A stretch of 64,000 nt of DNA from Pseudomonas sp. JM0905a (GCF_014700075.1 NZ_JACXBU010000008.1:248001-312000); one strand, 5' to 3'; shown: positions 17,226-26,711, counted from the first letter of the stretch. The notes: a model not told the origin generated them from the sequence alone. Program-made: numbers and translations.

Positions 17226-18224
17226 ATGCTGCGTATCGCCCTCAATGGATACGGGCGCATAGGTCGCGCCCTGGTACGTGCGCTGTTCGAGCGGGGACTC
17301 GATCAGCGACTGCGCATCGAGGCCATCAACGACCTCGGCGACTTCGAATCCCTGGCGCACCTGACCCGCTTCGATTCCACTTTCGGCCGCTTTCACGGCC
17401 ACGTCGCACTGCATGACAACCACCTGCAGGTGAATAGCCAGACCATCCACCTGCTGCGCGAGCGCGATCCGGTGAACCTGCCCTGGGCCCAGTTGGGCGT
17501 GGACCTGGTGCTGGAGTGCTCGGGCAAGATGAAGAAGCGCGCCCAGGTGGAACAGCACCTGACGGCGGGCGCGCCGCGGGTACTGCTGTCGCACCCGCTG
17601 GACTCCGCCGACCTGACGGTGGTGTACGGGGTCAACCACGAGCAGTTGGGCAGCCAGCAGATCGTCTCCAACGCATCCTGCACCACCAACTGCCTGGCGC
17701 CGCTGGCCATGCTGCTGCATCGCTCAGTGGGCATCCGCAGCGGCCTGGTGACCACGGTGCACGCCTACACCAACGACCAGAACCTGCTCGACAAGAGCCA
17801 CGGCGACCTCTATCGCGCACGTGCCGCAGCCGTTTCGATGATTCCCACCAGCACGGGCGCAGCCAAGGCTATCGGCCTGGTACTACCGGAACTGGCCGGC
17901 CGCCTGGACGGCCTGGCGGTGCGAGTGCCGACGCCGAACGTGTCGCTGCTGGACCTTTCATTCATCGCTGAGCGCCCGGCCGGCCGCGATGCGATCAACG
18001 CCACCCTCGAGGCCGGCGCCCGCGACCTGCCGTCGGGGGTGATGGAGTGCAATGCGTTGCCGCTGGTGTCCAGCGACTTCAATGGCCACCCGGTGTCCTG
18101 CGTCGTCGACCTCAACCACACCCGGGTCCAGGGCGACCTGGTGAAGGTGCTGGCCTGGTACGACAACGAATGGGCGTTCGCCAACCGGATGCTGGATGTG
18201 GTGCTGGCCTGGATGGCGCCTTAA
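17226..18224 (+). CDS. gap: Glyceraldehyde-3-phosphate dehydrogenase, type I
   Basis: 332 residues from the ATG at 17226 with AAGGAGA before it. The Rossmann motif NGYGRIGR lies at 7-14. The catalytic Cys152 is in SNASCTTNCLAPL and the general base is His179 in TTVHAYTNDQ. STGAAKAIG (209-217) is the phosphate-binding loop, followed by RVPTPNVSLLD. Parts, such as LPWAQLGVDLVLECSG and VVYGVNHEQL, resemble erythrose-4-phosphate dehydrogenase (Epd), but the histidine loop is GAPDH-like. It stands alone and not beside pgk or edd, so it is probably a secondary paralog. Epd-type activity cannot be excluded. Confidence 0.83.
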   Translation: MLRIALNGYGRIGRALVRALFERGLDQRLRIEAINDLGDFESLAHLTRFDSTFGRFHGHVALHDNHLQVNSQTIHLLRERDPVNLPWAQLGVDLVLECSGKMKKRAQVEQHLTAGAPRVLLSHPLDSADLTVVYGVNHEQLGSQQIVSNASCTTNCLAPLAMLLHRSVGIRSGLVTTVHAYTNDQNLLDKSHGDLYRARAAAVSMIPTSTGAAKAIGLVLPELAGRLDGLAVRVPTPNVSLLDLSFIAERPAGRDAINATLEAGARDLPSGVMECNALPLVSSDFNGHPVSCVVDLNHTRVQGDLVKVLAWYDNEWAFANRMLDVVLAWMAP

Positions 18225-18249
18225 GTGGCGTGGGAGCTGTTCATGGCGA

Positions 18250-19155
18250 TCAATCCAGTACACCGGCCGGCGCCGGGGCGGAGCTTTTCCATTGGCTCAG
18301 CGCCACGCCGACGAAAACCAGGCCGGCGGCGAGCAGTTGCACGCCGGTCAGACGCTCGCCGAGCAATCCCCAGGCGAAGATCAGGGTAAACACCGGTATC
18401 AGGTTGATGAAGCCGGTTGCCTGGCTCGCCGGCAGCCGCGACACGCCGAAGTTGTAGAGACCGTAAGCCCCCACCGTGACCACGGTGCCGAGGTAGATCA
18501 TCGCGCCGATGCCCAGCGCGCTGATCGACTCGGGCACCGGCGATGTGAATGAGGCGAGTGGCAGGAAGAAGACGCTGCCGATAAAGGCCTGCATGGCGGT
18601 CAGGAAGAAGGCCGAGTAGCGCGACGACAGGTGCTTGAGCAGCAGCGTGTAGCCGGTGGCGCAGAGCATGGCGAGGAACTCGTAGAAGTTGCCCAGCAGC
18701 GGCTGCGGTGCATGGCCATCGGAGTCGCTGGCCAGGCTCAACCACACCGCGCCAACCACCGCGAGAAGGAAGCCGGCCATGGTGCCGCGGGTGATCCGTT
18801 CGTGCAGCAGCGCATAGGCGCCCACCGCCACCAGCAGGGGCAGGAGTGCGGTGATCATGCCGGCTTGGGAGGCGCTGGTGTGCTGCAGCGCCAGGGCTTC
18901 GAAGATGAAGTAGAGACAGGGCTCGCAGGCAGCGAGGCCGAGCAGGTACTTCCAATCGCCGGGGCGGTAGTCGAGTGTGCCGCGCCAACGCCAGGCGGCC
19001 AGGAAGATCAGGCTGCCCAGGGCCATACGGGCGAAGATCACCCAGTGCGGGGCGACCTCCTGAAAGGCCAGTTTGAGGGCGATGAAGGAGCTGCCCCACA
19101 GCGCCATGGCCAGCACCAGGCAGGCGATCGCCACCAGTCGTCCTTGCTGCGCCAT
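18250..19155 (-). CDS. EamA/DMT-family transporter
   Basis: 301 residues with ten predicted membrane helices as two EamA repeats (about 7-135 and 150-290). 'ALWGSSFIALKLAFQEVAPHW' is the usual start of the first repeat and 'FGVSRLPASQATGFINLIPVF' of the last helices. These drug/metabolite transporters export amino acids or metabolites, but the substrate cannot be read from sequence. It is convergent with the GAPDH gene (25-bp gap) and separated from the sha operon by about 84 bp. Confidence 0.9.
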   Translation of the reverse strand: MAQQGRLVAIACLVLAMALWGSSFIALKLAFQEVAPHWVIFARMALGSLIFLAAWRWRGTLDYRPGDWKYLLGLAACEPCLYFIFEALALQHTSASQAGMITALLPLLVAVGAYALLHERITRGTMAGFLLAVVGAVWLSLASDSDGHAPQPLLGNFYEFLAMLCATGYTLLLKHLSSRYSAFFLTAMQAFIGSVFFLPLASFTSPVPESISALGIGAMIYLGTVVTVGAYGLYNFGVSRLPASQATGFINLIPVFTLIFAWGLLGERLTGVQLLAAGLVFVGVALSQWKSSAPAPAGVLD

Positions 19156-19239
19156 GGGTCACCTCCGGGAAAAAGCCGCCAGTCTAGGCGGCCATCCACA
19201 TGGCCAGACAGGCACAGCAAGGGGGAAAAACTGTAGCGT

Positions 19240-19587
19240 TCACTGGTTCCAGGGTTTGCCGCGGGTTCGCTGGTCCAGGGGCAATTGCTGCAACACGGCG
19301 GCCTTGGCCAGCATGTAGGCGCTGACCGGGGCGCTGATGAACAGGAACAGGCTGATCAGCAGTTCGTGCAGGCTGAGGCCATCGGCATCGGCGGAAAAGA
19401 ACACCAGCGAGGCGATCACCACGCCGCCCACGCCGAGGGTGGTGGCCTTGGTCGGACCATGCAGGCGCATGAAGAAGTCCGGCAGGCGGTACAGGCCGAT
19501 GGCGCCGATCAGCACGAAGGTGCTGCCGAGGATCAGCAGCGCCGAAACGAGGACTTCCACCCAGAGAGTCAGGGAAACGCCGGTCAT
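19240..19587 (-). CDS. shaG: Monovalent cation/H+ antiporter subunit G
   Basis: 115 residues with three membrane helices (about 9-30, 47-66, 73-95). 'GAIGLYRLPDFFMRLHGPTKATTLG' is the MnhG/PhaG signature. It is the last gene of the sha (mrp/pha) operon; its ATG overlaps the shaF stop by 4 bp (ATGA). Subunit G is one of the small membrane subunits required for the hetero-oligomeric antiporter. The C-terminal LDQRTRGKPWNQ is polar and cytoplasmic. Confidence 0.93.
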   Translation of the reverse strand: MTGVSLTLWVEVLVSALLILGSTFVLIGAIGLYRLPDFFMRLHGPTKATTLGVGGVVIASLVFFSADADGLSLHELLISLFLFISAPVSAYMLAKAAVLQQLPLDQRTRGKPWNQ

Positions 19588-19853
19588 TCGATGATGTCTC
19601 CACGCAGCATGTACTTGGCCACCGCCACGGTGCTGACGAAGCCCAGTACCGCGATCAGCAGCGCCACTTCGAAGAACAGGTCGCTGCCCTTCCAGATGCC
19701 GTAGAGCATCAGCATGGCGATGGCGTTGATATAGAGAGTGTCCAGCGCCAGCACACGGTCCGGCAGGCAGGGCCCCTTGACCAGGCGGGCCAGGGCCAGC
19801 AGCAGCGCGAGGCCGAGCATGGCCAGGCAGAGGGGAATCACGTAGGCGAGCAC
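19584..19853 (-). CDS. shaF: Monovalent cation/H+ antiporter subunit F
   Basis: 89 residues with three membrane helices. 'KGPCLPDRVLALDTLYINAIAML' is the conserved MnhF/PhaF core containing the polar Asp residues between helices 1 and 2. It overlaps shaE by 16 bp and shaG by 4 bp, so the reading frames are tightly coupled. It acts as a small structural subunit of the Sha antiporter in the inner membrane. Confidence 0.93.
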   Translation of the reverse strand: MLAYVIPLCLAMLGLALLLALARLVKGPCLPDRVLALDTLYINAIAMLMLYGIWKGSDLFFEVALLIAVLGFVSTVAVAKYMLRGDIIE

Positions 19854-20338
19854 GGGAAAATCTCCTTGAGCGGCGCCTCGTAGCGCGACTTGATCTCGGC
19901 CACCATGGCGGCCTTGTCCGGCACGTCCAGGCCATGCACCAGCAGGGTCCGGCGGTCGGCACTGAGGTCGGCGGCCAGGGAGCCGGGTGTCAGGGACACC
20001 ACACTCACCAGCACGCTGATGGCCAGTTCGTTATCCAGGTCGATGGGCACCTCGACGAAGGCCGGACGCAGTGCCTCGACGCGTCCCAGGGTCAGCCGCG
20101 CCACCTGGAAGTTGGCCACCAGTACGTCCCACACGACCATCAGCAGGAAACGCAGCAGCTTGAGCGGATGCCAGCGCTTGGGCCGCTCGATCAGCAGGGG
20201 CTTGAAGCAGAACGGAATCGCCCAGCCGAGGAAGGCGCCCAAGAGCCACTGGCCGAAGGCGAAGGAATCCACCAGCAGCAGCCATACGAACAGCAGCAGC
20301 AGGCTTTCGGCGGGATGGGGGAAGAGCTTTCGCATCAT
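19838..20338 (-). CDS. shaE: Monovalent cation/H+ antiporter subunit E
   Basis: 166 residues. There are one or two N-terminal hydrophobic segments (about 14-45), a further one near 65-80 ('LLRFLLMVVWDVLVANFQVA'), and a C-terminal cytoplasmic domain with 'VSLTPGSLAADLSADRRTLLVHGLD', the MnhE/PhaE hallmark. Two adjacent ATGs are possible starts (20338 and 20335). The first gives a 4-bp overlap with shaD. Subunit E stabilises the complex in homologous systems. Confidence 0.92.
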   Translation of the reverse strand: MMRKLFPHPAESLLLLFVWLLLVDSFAFGQWLLGAFLGWAIPFCFKPLLIERPKRWHPLKLLRFLLMVVWDVLVANFQVARLTLGRVEALRPAFVEVPIDLDNELAISVLVSVVSLTPGSLAADLSADRRTLLVHGLDVPDKAAMVAEIKSRYEAPLKEIFPCSPT

Positions 20339-21834
20339 GCGCCGGCCCCCTCGATGATCGCGCGATAGAGGTTCTGGTCATGCAGTTGCGCAGCGCTGGC
20401 CTGGGCGTAATCCAGCAGCGGCTGGGCGAAAACCACGAGCACCAGGCTGCCGACCAACAGCATCAAGGTGGCAAACAGGCGACCGCCATCCAGTTCGGCG
20501 CTGCCGAGCACCTGGTGGCCGGTGCGCCAGAACAGGGTGCTACCGGCGCGACTCAGGGCCACCAGGCTGACGAAGCCGCCGATCAGCAGCACGCTCCACA
20601 GCGGCAACGCCCCGGCACCGGGCGGAACCGCCTGGAGCAGCAGCAGCTTGGCAAAGAAGCCCGACAGCGGCGGCAGGCCGGCAACGGCAATGGCACCGAA
20701 GAAGAAGGCAGCACCGAGGACTCCCGGGTTCTGCAAAGCCGGTCCCTGCACCAGATGACCACCCTTGTCGCCACGCTGCCGGCTGACCAGGTCGGCGAGC
20801 AGGAACAGCGCGCCGGCTACCCAGGTGCTGTGCAGCAGGTAGAAGAGCGCCGCGCCCTGCGCCGCGGGAGTCCCCAGGGCGATGGCCGCCAGCAGGGTGC
20901 CAGCGGAAACCACTACCAGATAAGCCAGCAACCCCTGCAGGGTGGTGGCCGCCAGGGCACCAAGCGCGCCGAGGATCACGGTGGCCAGGGCCAGCGGCCA
21001 GAGCCAGGGCTGCGCCAGGTTGGCCAGCTCGCCAGCCTCTGGACCAAAGACCTGGCTGTAGACCCGCAGGATGGAGTAGATGCCCACCTTGGTCATGATC
21101 GCGAACAGCGCGGCCACCGGCGCACTGGCGGCGGCGTAGGCGCGCGGCAGCCAGAAGTACAACGGCAGCAGCGCCGCCTTGAGGGCGAACACCAGCAGCA
21201 GCACCAGTCCGGCGGCGGCGAGCACTGGGGCATTTTCCGGTCCGGCGGCGGCTACCCGGCGAGCCATGTCCGCCATGTTCAGGGTGCCGGTGATGCCGTA
21301 GAGGGTACCCACCGCAATCAGGAACAGTGCCGAGCCCGCGAGGTTGAGGATCACGTAGTGCATGCCCGCCTTCACCCGCTCGCCGCCACCTCCGTGCATC
21401 AGCAGGGAGTACGAGGCGATCAGCAGGATCTCGAAGAACACGAAGAGGTTGAACAGGTCTCCGGTGAGAAAGGCGCCATTGATGCCCAGCAACTGGAACT
21501 GGAACAGTGCATGAAAACGCAGGCCGATGCGGTCATCGCCACGAATGGCATAGAGCACGGCGGCGCAAGCCAGTACGGCGGTGGCCAGCAGCATCAGCCC
21601 GGCCAGGCGATCCAGCATCAGCACGATGCCGAACGGTGGCTGCCAACCTCCCAGGGCATAGACGCGCAATTGACCATCGCCGGCCTGCTGCATCAACAGC
21701 AGCGCCAGGGGCACCAGCGCCAGAGTGGCGAGCACCGAGAGGCTGCGCTTCAGCCGCTCGTTGGATGGCAGCACCAGCAGTAGCGCGCCGGTGAACAGGG
21801 GAATCAGGATCGGCAGGATCATCAGGTGGATCAT
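20335..21834 (-). CDS. shaD: Monovalent cation/H+ antiporter subunit D
   Basis: 499 residues, about 14 membrane helices, homologous to NADH dehydrogenase subunits ND2/ND4/ND5. The early 'PILIPLFTGALLLVLPSNERLKRSLS' and the core 'FFEILLIASYSLLMHGGGGERVKAGMHYVILNL' contain the conserved Glu/Lys residues of the proton pathway. 'KAALLPLYFWLPRAYAAASAPVAALFAIMTKVGIYSILR' is the other diagnostic block. With ShaA it carries the ion-translocating function. It overlaps shaC and shaE by 4 bp each. Confidence 0.95.
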   Translation of the reverse strand: MIHLMILPILIPLFTGALLLVLPSNERLKRSLSVLATLALVPLALLLMQQAGDGQLRVYALGGWQPPFGIVLMLDRLAGLMLLATAVLACAAVLYAIRGDDRIGLRFHALFQFQLLGINGAFLTGDLFNLFVFFEILLIASYSLLMHGGGGERVKAGMHYVILNLAGSALFLIAVGTLYGITGTLNMADMARRVAAAGPENAPVLAAAGLVLLLVFALKAALLPLYFWLPRAYAAASAPVAALFAIMTKVGIYSILRVYSQVFGPEAGELANLAQPWLWPLALATVILGALGALAATTLQGLLAYLVVVSAGTLLAAIALGTPAAQGAALFYLLHSTWVAGALFLLADLVSRQRGDKGGHLVQGPALQNPGVLGAAFFFGAIAVAGLPPLSGFFAKLLLLQAVPPGAGALPLWSVLLIGGFVSLVALSRAGSTLFWRTGHQVLGSAELDGGRLFATLMLLVGSLVLVVFAQPLLDYAQASAAQLHDQNLYRAIIEGAGA

Positions 21835-22166
21835 GGCGCCGACTCCTCGTCGGTAAGGCCGTCGACATGATCGCTGTTCAGGTCGCCGACGCCACGCAGG
21901 GCCAGCACCACCACGAAGGCGGTCATGGCGAAGCCGATGACGATGGCGGTCAGCACCAGGGCCTGTGGCACCGGGTCGGCATATTGCACATCACGCCCGA
22001 GCACGGCGGCTTCGCCAGTCAGGCGGCCCATGGCGAAAAGAAACAGGTTCACGGCGTAGGACAGCAAGGTCAGGCCCAGCACCACGGGGAAAGTCCGCCC
22101 ACGCAGCAGCAGGTAGACACCGCTGGCGGTGAGCAGGCCGAGGGTCACGGCGAACAGCGCCTCCAT
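21831..22166 (-). CDS. shaC: Monovalent cation/H+ antiporter subunit C
   Basis: 111 residues from the ATG at 22166, homologous to NuoK. Three membrane helices are visible. 'VLGLTLLSYAVNLFLFAMG' and 'DPVPQALVLTAIVIGFAMTAFVVVLAL' are the MnhC/PhaC signatures. It shares one base with the shaAB stop and overlaps shaD by 4 bp. It is a small inner-membrane subunit of the antiporter. Confidence 0.93.
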   Translation of the reverse strand: MEALFAVTLGLLTASGVYLLLRGRTFPVVLGLTLLSYAVNLFLFAMGRLTGEAAVLGRDVQYADPVPQALVLTAIVIGFAMTAFVVVLALRGVGDLNSDHVDGLTDEESAP

Positions 22167-24961
22167 CAGTGAATCTCCTTGCTCGCGGCCGGGGCCAGGC
22201 TCAGTCGTCCCAGGTTGACCAGGATCAGCAACGTCGAGCCGACCACGGCCAGGTAGACGCCGAGGTCGAACAGCATGGCGGTGGCCAGTTCGAATTCGCC
22301 CACCAGCGGCCATTCCACATGGCCGAAGGCAGAGGTGAGGAAATTGTGGCCGAAGGCCAGGCTGCCAAGGCCGGTCAGACCCGCGATGACCACCCCGACA
22401 CCGGCAAGGCGCTGGTAATTCAGCGCCAGGCGCTGCTCGACCCAGGCGATGCCGCTGGCGATGTACTGCAGCACCAGTGCCACGGCAGTGATGAGGCCGG
22501 CGATGAACCCACCACCGGGCAGATTGTGCCCGCGCAGGAAGATGAATACCGAGATCAGCAGCGCCAGCGGCAGCATCAGGCGGGACAGGGTTTCGAGGAT
22601 AAGCGGGTGCTTGGCATGGGCCCAGTTGCGGCCCTGGGGATCGCAGGTGGGATTGGCCAGGCGCAGGCCGGAAAGCATGGCATAAATGCCTACGGCGGCG
22701 ATGGCCAGGACGGTGATCTCGCCCAGGGTATCGAAGCCACGGAAGTCCACCAGGATCACGTTGACCACGTTGGTGCCGCCGCCACCGGAAATGGCGTTTG
22801 CGAGGAAGAAGTCGGCAATGCCTTCGTAAGGGCGGGTCAGCACGGCGTAGGCCAGCAGCGCCACCATCACGCCCACGGCACTGGCCAGGATGAAGTCGCG
22901 AAGGCCGCGCAGGCTGGAGCTCTCGCTCGGCGTGCGGGACGGCAGGTAGTAGAGCGCCAGCATCAGCAGCACCAGGGTCACCACTTCCACCACCAGCTGG
23001 GTCAGGGCCAGGTCCGGGGCGGAGAAGCGGGTGAAGGCCAGGGCCACCAGCAGGCCGCCAACACCGAGGATCATCAGTGAAATCAGGCGCTGGCGATGGA
23101 AGATCGCCGTCAACACACCGGAAAGCGCCAGCACTGCCATGCCCAGGGTGGTGATGCCGTCCAGCGGGGTCAGCGGACGCGAGCCGGCGATCTGCGGCAG
23201 CGGCGCCAGGGACAACGCCACGAACAGCATGGCGCTGCCCAGCAGCAAGGCCAGGTAGCGTTGCAGGGAACCGTTCTCCAGATGCTCGGTGATCCAGCGG
23301 GCAGCCTTCACGGCACGCTGCACCTGCTGCTCGAACACGTCCTTGGCATCGCTGTCGGGCAGGCCGGCATACCAGCTGAACAACGGCTTGCGCAGCACAT
23401 AGAGCAGCAGTCCACCGACCAGGGCCACCAGGCTCATGGCCAGCGGCGTGTTGAAGCCGTGCCAGATGGCCAGGCTGTACTCCGGCAGCACGCCGCCCAG
23501 GCTGGCAGAGGCGGCAGTCGCAAGCAGCGGCGCCACGGTGACGGCGGGGAACATGCCCACCAGCAGGCAGAGGAACACCAGGATTTCCACCGGCACCTTC
23601 ATGTAGCGCGGCGGCTCGTGGGGCGGGAACTTGGGCAGGACGGCCGGCTCGCCATTGAAGAACACGTCGTGGACGAAGCGCAGGGAATAGGCCACCGAGA
23701 ACATCCCCGCCAGAGTCGCCGCCGCCGGCACCACCCAGCTGAAGCTGCCCAGCAGGTCCTGCTGCAGGGTCTCGCCGAAGAACATCTCCTTGCTCAGGAA
23801 CCCGTTCAGCAACGGCACCCCGGCCATGGCCAGGGACGCCACCATGGCCAGCACCGCCGTGTGCGGCATGTACTTCCACATCCCGTTGATCAGGCGCATG
23901 TCGCGGCTGCCGGTCTCGTGGTCGATGATCCCGGCGGCCATGAAGAGCGAGGCTTTGAAGGTGGCGTGGTTGATGATGTGGAACACCGCAGCCACGTTGG
24001 ACAACTGCGAATCCAGGCCGAACAACAGAGTGATCAGGCCCAGGTGGCTGATGGTCGAGTAGGCCAACAGGCCCTTGAGGTCGTGCTGGAACAGCGCCAT
24101 GCCGGCGCCGATCAGCAGGGTCGCCAGGCCACTCAGGCTGACCAGGTAGAACCACAGGTCAGAGCCGGACAGTGCCGGATAGAGACGTGCCAGAAGAAAC
24201 ACACCCGCTTTGACCATGGTGGCCGAGTGCAGGTAGGCGGACACCGGGGTCGGCGCCGCCATGGCATGGGGCAGCCAGAAGTGGAAAGGGAATTGCGCGG
24301 ACTTGGTGAACACGCCCAGCAACACCAGCACCAGTGCGACCGGATAGAGACTGTCGGCGCGGATCTGCTCACCCGCGGCGAGTACCTGGGTCAGCTCGAA
24401 GCTGCCGGCGATGTGCCCGACCAGCAGCACACCGGCGAACAGGGCAAGACCGCCGCCGCCGGTGACCGTGAGTGCCATGCGCGCGCCCTTGCGTGCATCG
24501 GAGCGATAGCCCCAGAAGCCGATCAACAGGAACGAGGAGAGGCTGGTCAGCTCCCAGAACACCAGCATCAGCAGCAGGTTCTCGGACAGCACGACGCCGA
24601 GCATCGCCCCCATGAACAGCAGCAGGAACGCGAAGAAGCGCCCCATGGGCTCTTCGTCCGACAGGTAATAGCGGGCGTAGAGAATGACCAGCAGGCCGAT
24701 GCCGAGAATCAGCAGCGCGAACAGGTAGCCCAGGCCATCGAGGCGCAGACTGAAACTCAGGCCGAAGCCCGGCAACCAGGGCTGGATGTATGTCAGGGTG
24801 TTACCGGCGAAGACGCTATCGGTCTGGGCCAGCAGGAGGATGAGGCCGGCGAGTGGCACCAGCGCGGCGGCACCCGCGCAAACGGAACGGCCATGGCGCT
24901 CGGCCAGCGGCGGAAGAAGCGCCCCGAGAAAGGGCAGCGCAACAATGAGCGCCAGGATCAT
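22166..24961 (-). CDS. shaA: Monovalent cation/H+ antiporter subunit A, fused A+B form
   Basis: 931 residues, the length of fused MnhA-MnhB (PhaAB) proteins. Residues about 1-500 are the ND5-like antiporter domain ('[16 protein letters not shown]', '[30 protein letters not shown]', '[22 protein letters not shown]'). About 600-760 carry the MnhA C-terminal domain with '[23 protein letters not shown]'. About 790-925 are the MnhB part ('GRNLPGGGF'-like segment [13 protein letters not shown]). It is the first gene of the operon. The antiporter exchanges Na+ or K+ for protons and supports salt and alkaline tolerance; the cation is not readable from sequence. Confidence 0.95.
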   Translation of the reverse strand: MILALIVALPFLGALLPPLAERHGRSVCAGAAALVPLAGLILLLAQTDSVFAGNTLTYIQPWLPGFGLSFSLRLDGLGYLFALLILGIGLLVILYARYYLSDEEPMGRFFAFLLLFMGAMLGVVLSENLLLMLVFWELTSLSSFLLIGFWGYRSDARKGARMALTVTGGGGLALFAGVLLVGHIAGSFELTQVLAAGEQIRADSLYPVALVLVLLGVFTKSAQFPFHFWLPHAMAAPTPVSAYLHSATMVKAGVFLLARLYPALSGSDLWFYLVSLSGLATLLIGAGMALFQHDLKGLLAYSTISHLGLITLLFGLDSQLSNVAAVFHIINHATFKASLFMAAGIIDHETGSRDMRLINGMWKYMPHTAVLAMVASLAMAGVPLLNGFLSKEMFFGETLQQDLLGSFSWVVPAAATLAGMFSVAYSLRFVHDVFFNGEPAVLPKFPPHEPPRYMKVPVEILVFLCLLVGMFPAVTVAPLLATAASASLGGVLPEYSLAIWHGFNTPLAMSLVALVGGLLLYVLRKPLFSWYAGLPDSDAKDVFEQQVQRAVKAARWITEHLENGSLQRYLALLLGSAMLFVALSLAPLPQIAGSRPLTPLDGITTLGMAVLALSGVLTAIFHRQRLISLMILGVGGLLVALAFTRFSAPDLALTQLVVEVVTLVLLMLALYYLPSRTPSESSSLRGLRDFILASAVGVMVALLAYAVLTRPYEGIADFFLANAISGGGGTNVVNVILVDFRGFDTLGEITVLAIAAVGIYAMLSGLRLANPTCDPQGRNWAHAKHPLILETLSRLMLPLALLISVFIFLRGHNLPGGGFIAGLITAVALVLQYIASGIAWVEQRLALNYQRLAGVGVVIAGLTGLGSLAFGHNFLTSAFGHVEWPLVGEFELATAMLFDLGVYLAVVGSTLLILVNLGRLSLAPAASKEIH

Positions 24962-25039
24962 CCATATCTCCCCTAGGTCAGCGCCATTTCCTTCCCCGTG
25001 TCGGAAACGGCAAACGAAAAACCCGACGATTATCCATTA

Positions 25040-25059
25040 CTATCGATTCACATCGATAG
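25040..25059. promoter_or_regulatory. Operator-like palindrome upstream of the sha operon
   Basis: CTATCGAT-TCAC-ATCGATAG is a perfect 8-bp inverted repeat, 79 bp upstream of the shaAB start, in an AT-rich intergenic stretch. A possible minus-strand promoter (TTCAAT, 17 bases, TAGTAA) would place the palindrome between -35 and -10, as for a repressor site. The promoter elements match the consensus poorly. Confidence 0.4.
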
Positions 25060-25105
25060 ATTGAATTATTTCAAAACACGAGTAAGGCCGGAGAACGCCC
25101 AGCCC

Positions 25106-25139
25106 AGAAGGCGACAGGCCATTGGCTCTGTCGCCTTCT
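25106..25139. repeat. Hairpin in the sha/slyB-like intergenic region
   Basis: AGAAGGCGACA and TGTCGCCTTCT form a perfect 11-bp stem around a 12-base loop. It lies between the slyB-like terminator and the sha promoter region. Downstream on the plus strand is only a weak T-stretch (TTCTTC). It may be a second barrier to read-through or an unrelated palindrome. Confidence 0.5.
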
Positions 25140-25162
25140 TCTGCAGGACTGGAACGGGCAGG

Positions 25163-25189
25163 AAAAAGCTGTCCCGATCGGGACAGCTT
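25163..25189 (-). terminator. Rho-independent terminator of the slyB-like gene
   Basis: On the minus strand AAGCTGTCCC-GATC-GGGACAGCTT is a perfect 10-bp stem followed by TTTTTCC. It begins 4 bp after the stop codon of the lipoprotein gene and insulates the sha operon promoter from it. Confidence 0.9.
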
Positions 25190-25193
25190 AGCT

Positions 25194-25658
25194 TCAGTGA
25201 GCGACGCGGCTGGTGCCGTTGACCGTCATGATGCGCACGCGCTCGCCAACGCGGAAGACTTCATTGGGTTGGACTTCCTGGACATAGGCGCGCATCGAGC
25301 CATCGTCCTCGCGTACGGTGATTTCCACACCCTGGGTGCGGGTCATGCCTTCCTCGGCTGCTGCGCCCAGCAGACCGCCAGCGACTGCGCCGATAACGGC
25401 GGCAACCGCACTTCCACGGCCATGGCCGATGGTGCTGCCACCGATGCCACCGACCACAGCGCCGGCACCGGCGCCGACTGGCGTCTTGGTGCCTTCGATC
25501 TTCACCGGACGCAGGGATTCAATGGTGCCCATGCGCACGGTCTGCACTTGCCGAGCCTCGTCACGGGAATAGGTGTCACCGGTCAGGCTCGACTGACAGC
25601 CACCCAATGCCAGTGCCACTGCCGTGAAAGAGGCCACCAGCAGGACGGGTTTACGCAT
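25194..25658 (-). CDS. Glycine-zipper outer-membrane lipoprotein (SlyB-like)
   Basis: 154 residues. A lipoprotein signal peptide ends at ALALGGC (Cys21). Residues about 62-100 are a glycine-zipper 2TM segment ('GAGAGAVVGGIGGSTIG...VIGAVAGGLLGAAAEEG') and the C-terminal domain (about 105-154) is beta-rich ('VQPNEVFRVGERVRIM'). This is the SlyB/Pcp/PA1053 layout: an outer-membrane lipoprotein contributing to envelope integrity. It is a single-gene unit ahead of the sha operon in the same orientation but separated by a strong terminator. Confidence 0.88.
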   Translation of the reverse strand: MRKPVLLVASFTAVALALGGCQSSLTGDTYSRDEARQVQTVRMGTIESLRPVKIEGTKTPVGAGAGAVVGGIGGSTIGHGRGSAVAAVIGAVAGGLLGAAAEEGMTRTQGVEITVREDDGSMRAYVQEVQPNEVFRVGERVRIMTVNGTSRVAH

Positions 25659-25817
25659 AGCATTTCCTCCAGAATTGAGTACCTGTCCATTAGACTCCGC
25701 GCCGAGAAAGCTGTCACCTGAAGGGGCGCACTACTCAGGCTTCGTTCAGCCTGAATTCAGCTTTCCTGCAGCCGCCCGAGAATTATCCCACGCCCTCTCG
25801 TAACCCAAGGTTAGCTT

Positions 25818-26057
25818 ATGGACTACTTCATCATCGTGATCACCACCGCAGCCGGCCTGTATTTCCACTGGTGGCTGTACGTTCGCATCAAGCGCTGGAT
25901 GGATCGCGACCTCGCGCTGTCCCTCGCCGAGGGCGACAAGGCCAAACAGGCCTTCATGCTGGAACAGCTGGAGCAGGCGCGGAAGGAAGGCATCAAGCGT
26001 AAGCAACTTCCCGACCGGCTGCGCCAGGCAGCCGACGGCTACCGGGCGCAGGGCTGA
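25818..26057 (+). CDS. Small conserved membrane-anchored protein, function unknown
   Basis: 79 residues. The N-terminal hydrophobic helix (about 3-22, FIIVITTAAGLYFHWWLYV) is followed by a charged, helical cytoplasmic tail ('RWMDRDLALSLAEGDKAKQAFMLEQLEQARKEGI'). Upstream is an AAGG 9-10 bases before the ATG. The position between the slyB-like gene and pdxH agrees with small hypothetical genes seen here in other Pseudomonas. No function can be assigned. Confidence 0.75.
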   Translation: MDYFIIVITTAAGLYFHWWLYVRIKRWMDRDLALSLAEGDKAKQAFMLEQLEQARKEGIKRKQLPDRLRQAADGYRAQG

Positions 26058-26063
26058 ATCACA

Positions 26064-26711
26064 TCAGGGCGCGAGGCGCTCACGAACCCAGGCGCCGTCC
26101 ACCAGACGGTAGTTGAGGCGGTCGTGCAGGCGGCTCGGCCGGCCCTGCCAGAACTCGATGCGCTCCGGCAGCAGGCGATAGCCGCCCCAATGCGGCGGAC
26201 AGCTCGGCGCCTGGTCGAGGAAGCGTTTCTCGGTGTCGGCGAGCAGGGATTCGAGCTCCCCGCGATCACGGATCACCCGGCTCTGGGGCGAGGCCCAGGC
26301 CCCCAGGCGGCTGCCCAGCGGACGCACTTGGTAGTAGGCATCGGATTCTGCCGGGGTCACCCGCTCTACCCTTCCCTCGATGCGCACCTGGCGCTCCAGG
26401 GCCGGCCAGAAGAAGGTCATGGCGGCGAAGGGATTGGCCAGGAGCTGTTCGCCCTTGGCGCTGTCGTAGTTGCTGAAGAAGGTGAAGCCACGCTCATCCA
26501 GCCCCTTGAGCAGCAACACCCGGCAGTGCGGACGGCCTGCGGCATCCACTGTGGCGAGGGTCATGGCGTTGGGCTCGACCGGTAGCTGCTCGGTCTTCAC
26601 GGCATCGCCGAACCAAAGCTGGAACAGACTGAAAGGCTCAGCGGGAGCCTGGTCCTCGCTGAGCCCATCACGGGTGTAATCACGGCGCATGTCGGCCAGG
26701 GTCTGGGTCAT
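26064..26711 (-). CDS. pdxH: Pyridoxamine 5'-phosphate oxidase
   Basis: 215 residues, the usual PdxH length. It oxidises pyridoxine or pyridoxamine 5'-phosphate to PLP with FMN in the last step of vitamin B6 synthesis and salvage. Family blocks present are '[24 protein letters not shown]' (FMN contacts), '[13 protein letters not shown]', '[14 protein letters not shown]' and the C-terminal '[18 protein letters not shown]', which binds FMN and PLP. It converges on the small membrane-protein gene, ending 6 bp away. It may be transcribed with the OmpA-family gene upstream (48-bp gap). Confidence 0.96.
   Translation of the reverse strand: MTQTLADMRRDYTRDGLSEDQAPAEPFSLFQLWFGDAVKTEQLPVEPNAMTLATVDAAGRPHCRVLLLKGLDERGFTFFSNYDSAKGEQLLANPFAAMTFFWPALERQVRIEGRVERVTPAESDAYYQVRPLGSRLGAWASPQSRVIRDRGELESLLADTEKRFLDQAPSCPPHWGGYRLLPERIEFWQGRPSRLHDRLNYRLVDGAWVRERLAP

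Noticed and set aside
23096-24976. Plus-strand open frame of 626 codons opposite shaAB
   Set aside because: Shadow of the antiporter gene, dominated by Gln, His, Arg and Gly with no hydrophobic organisation.
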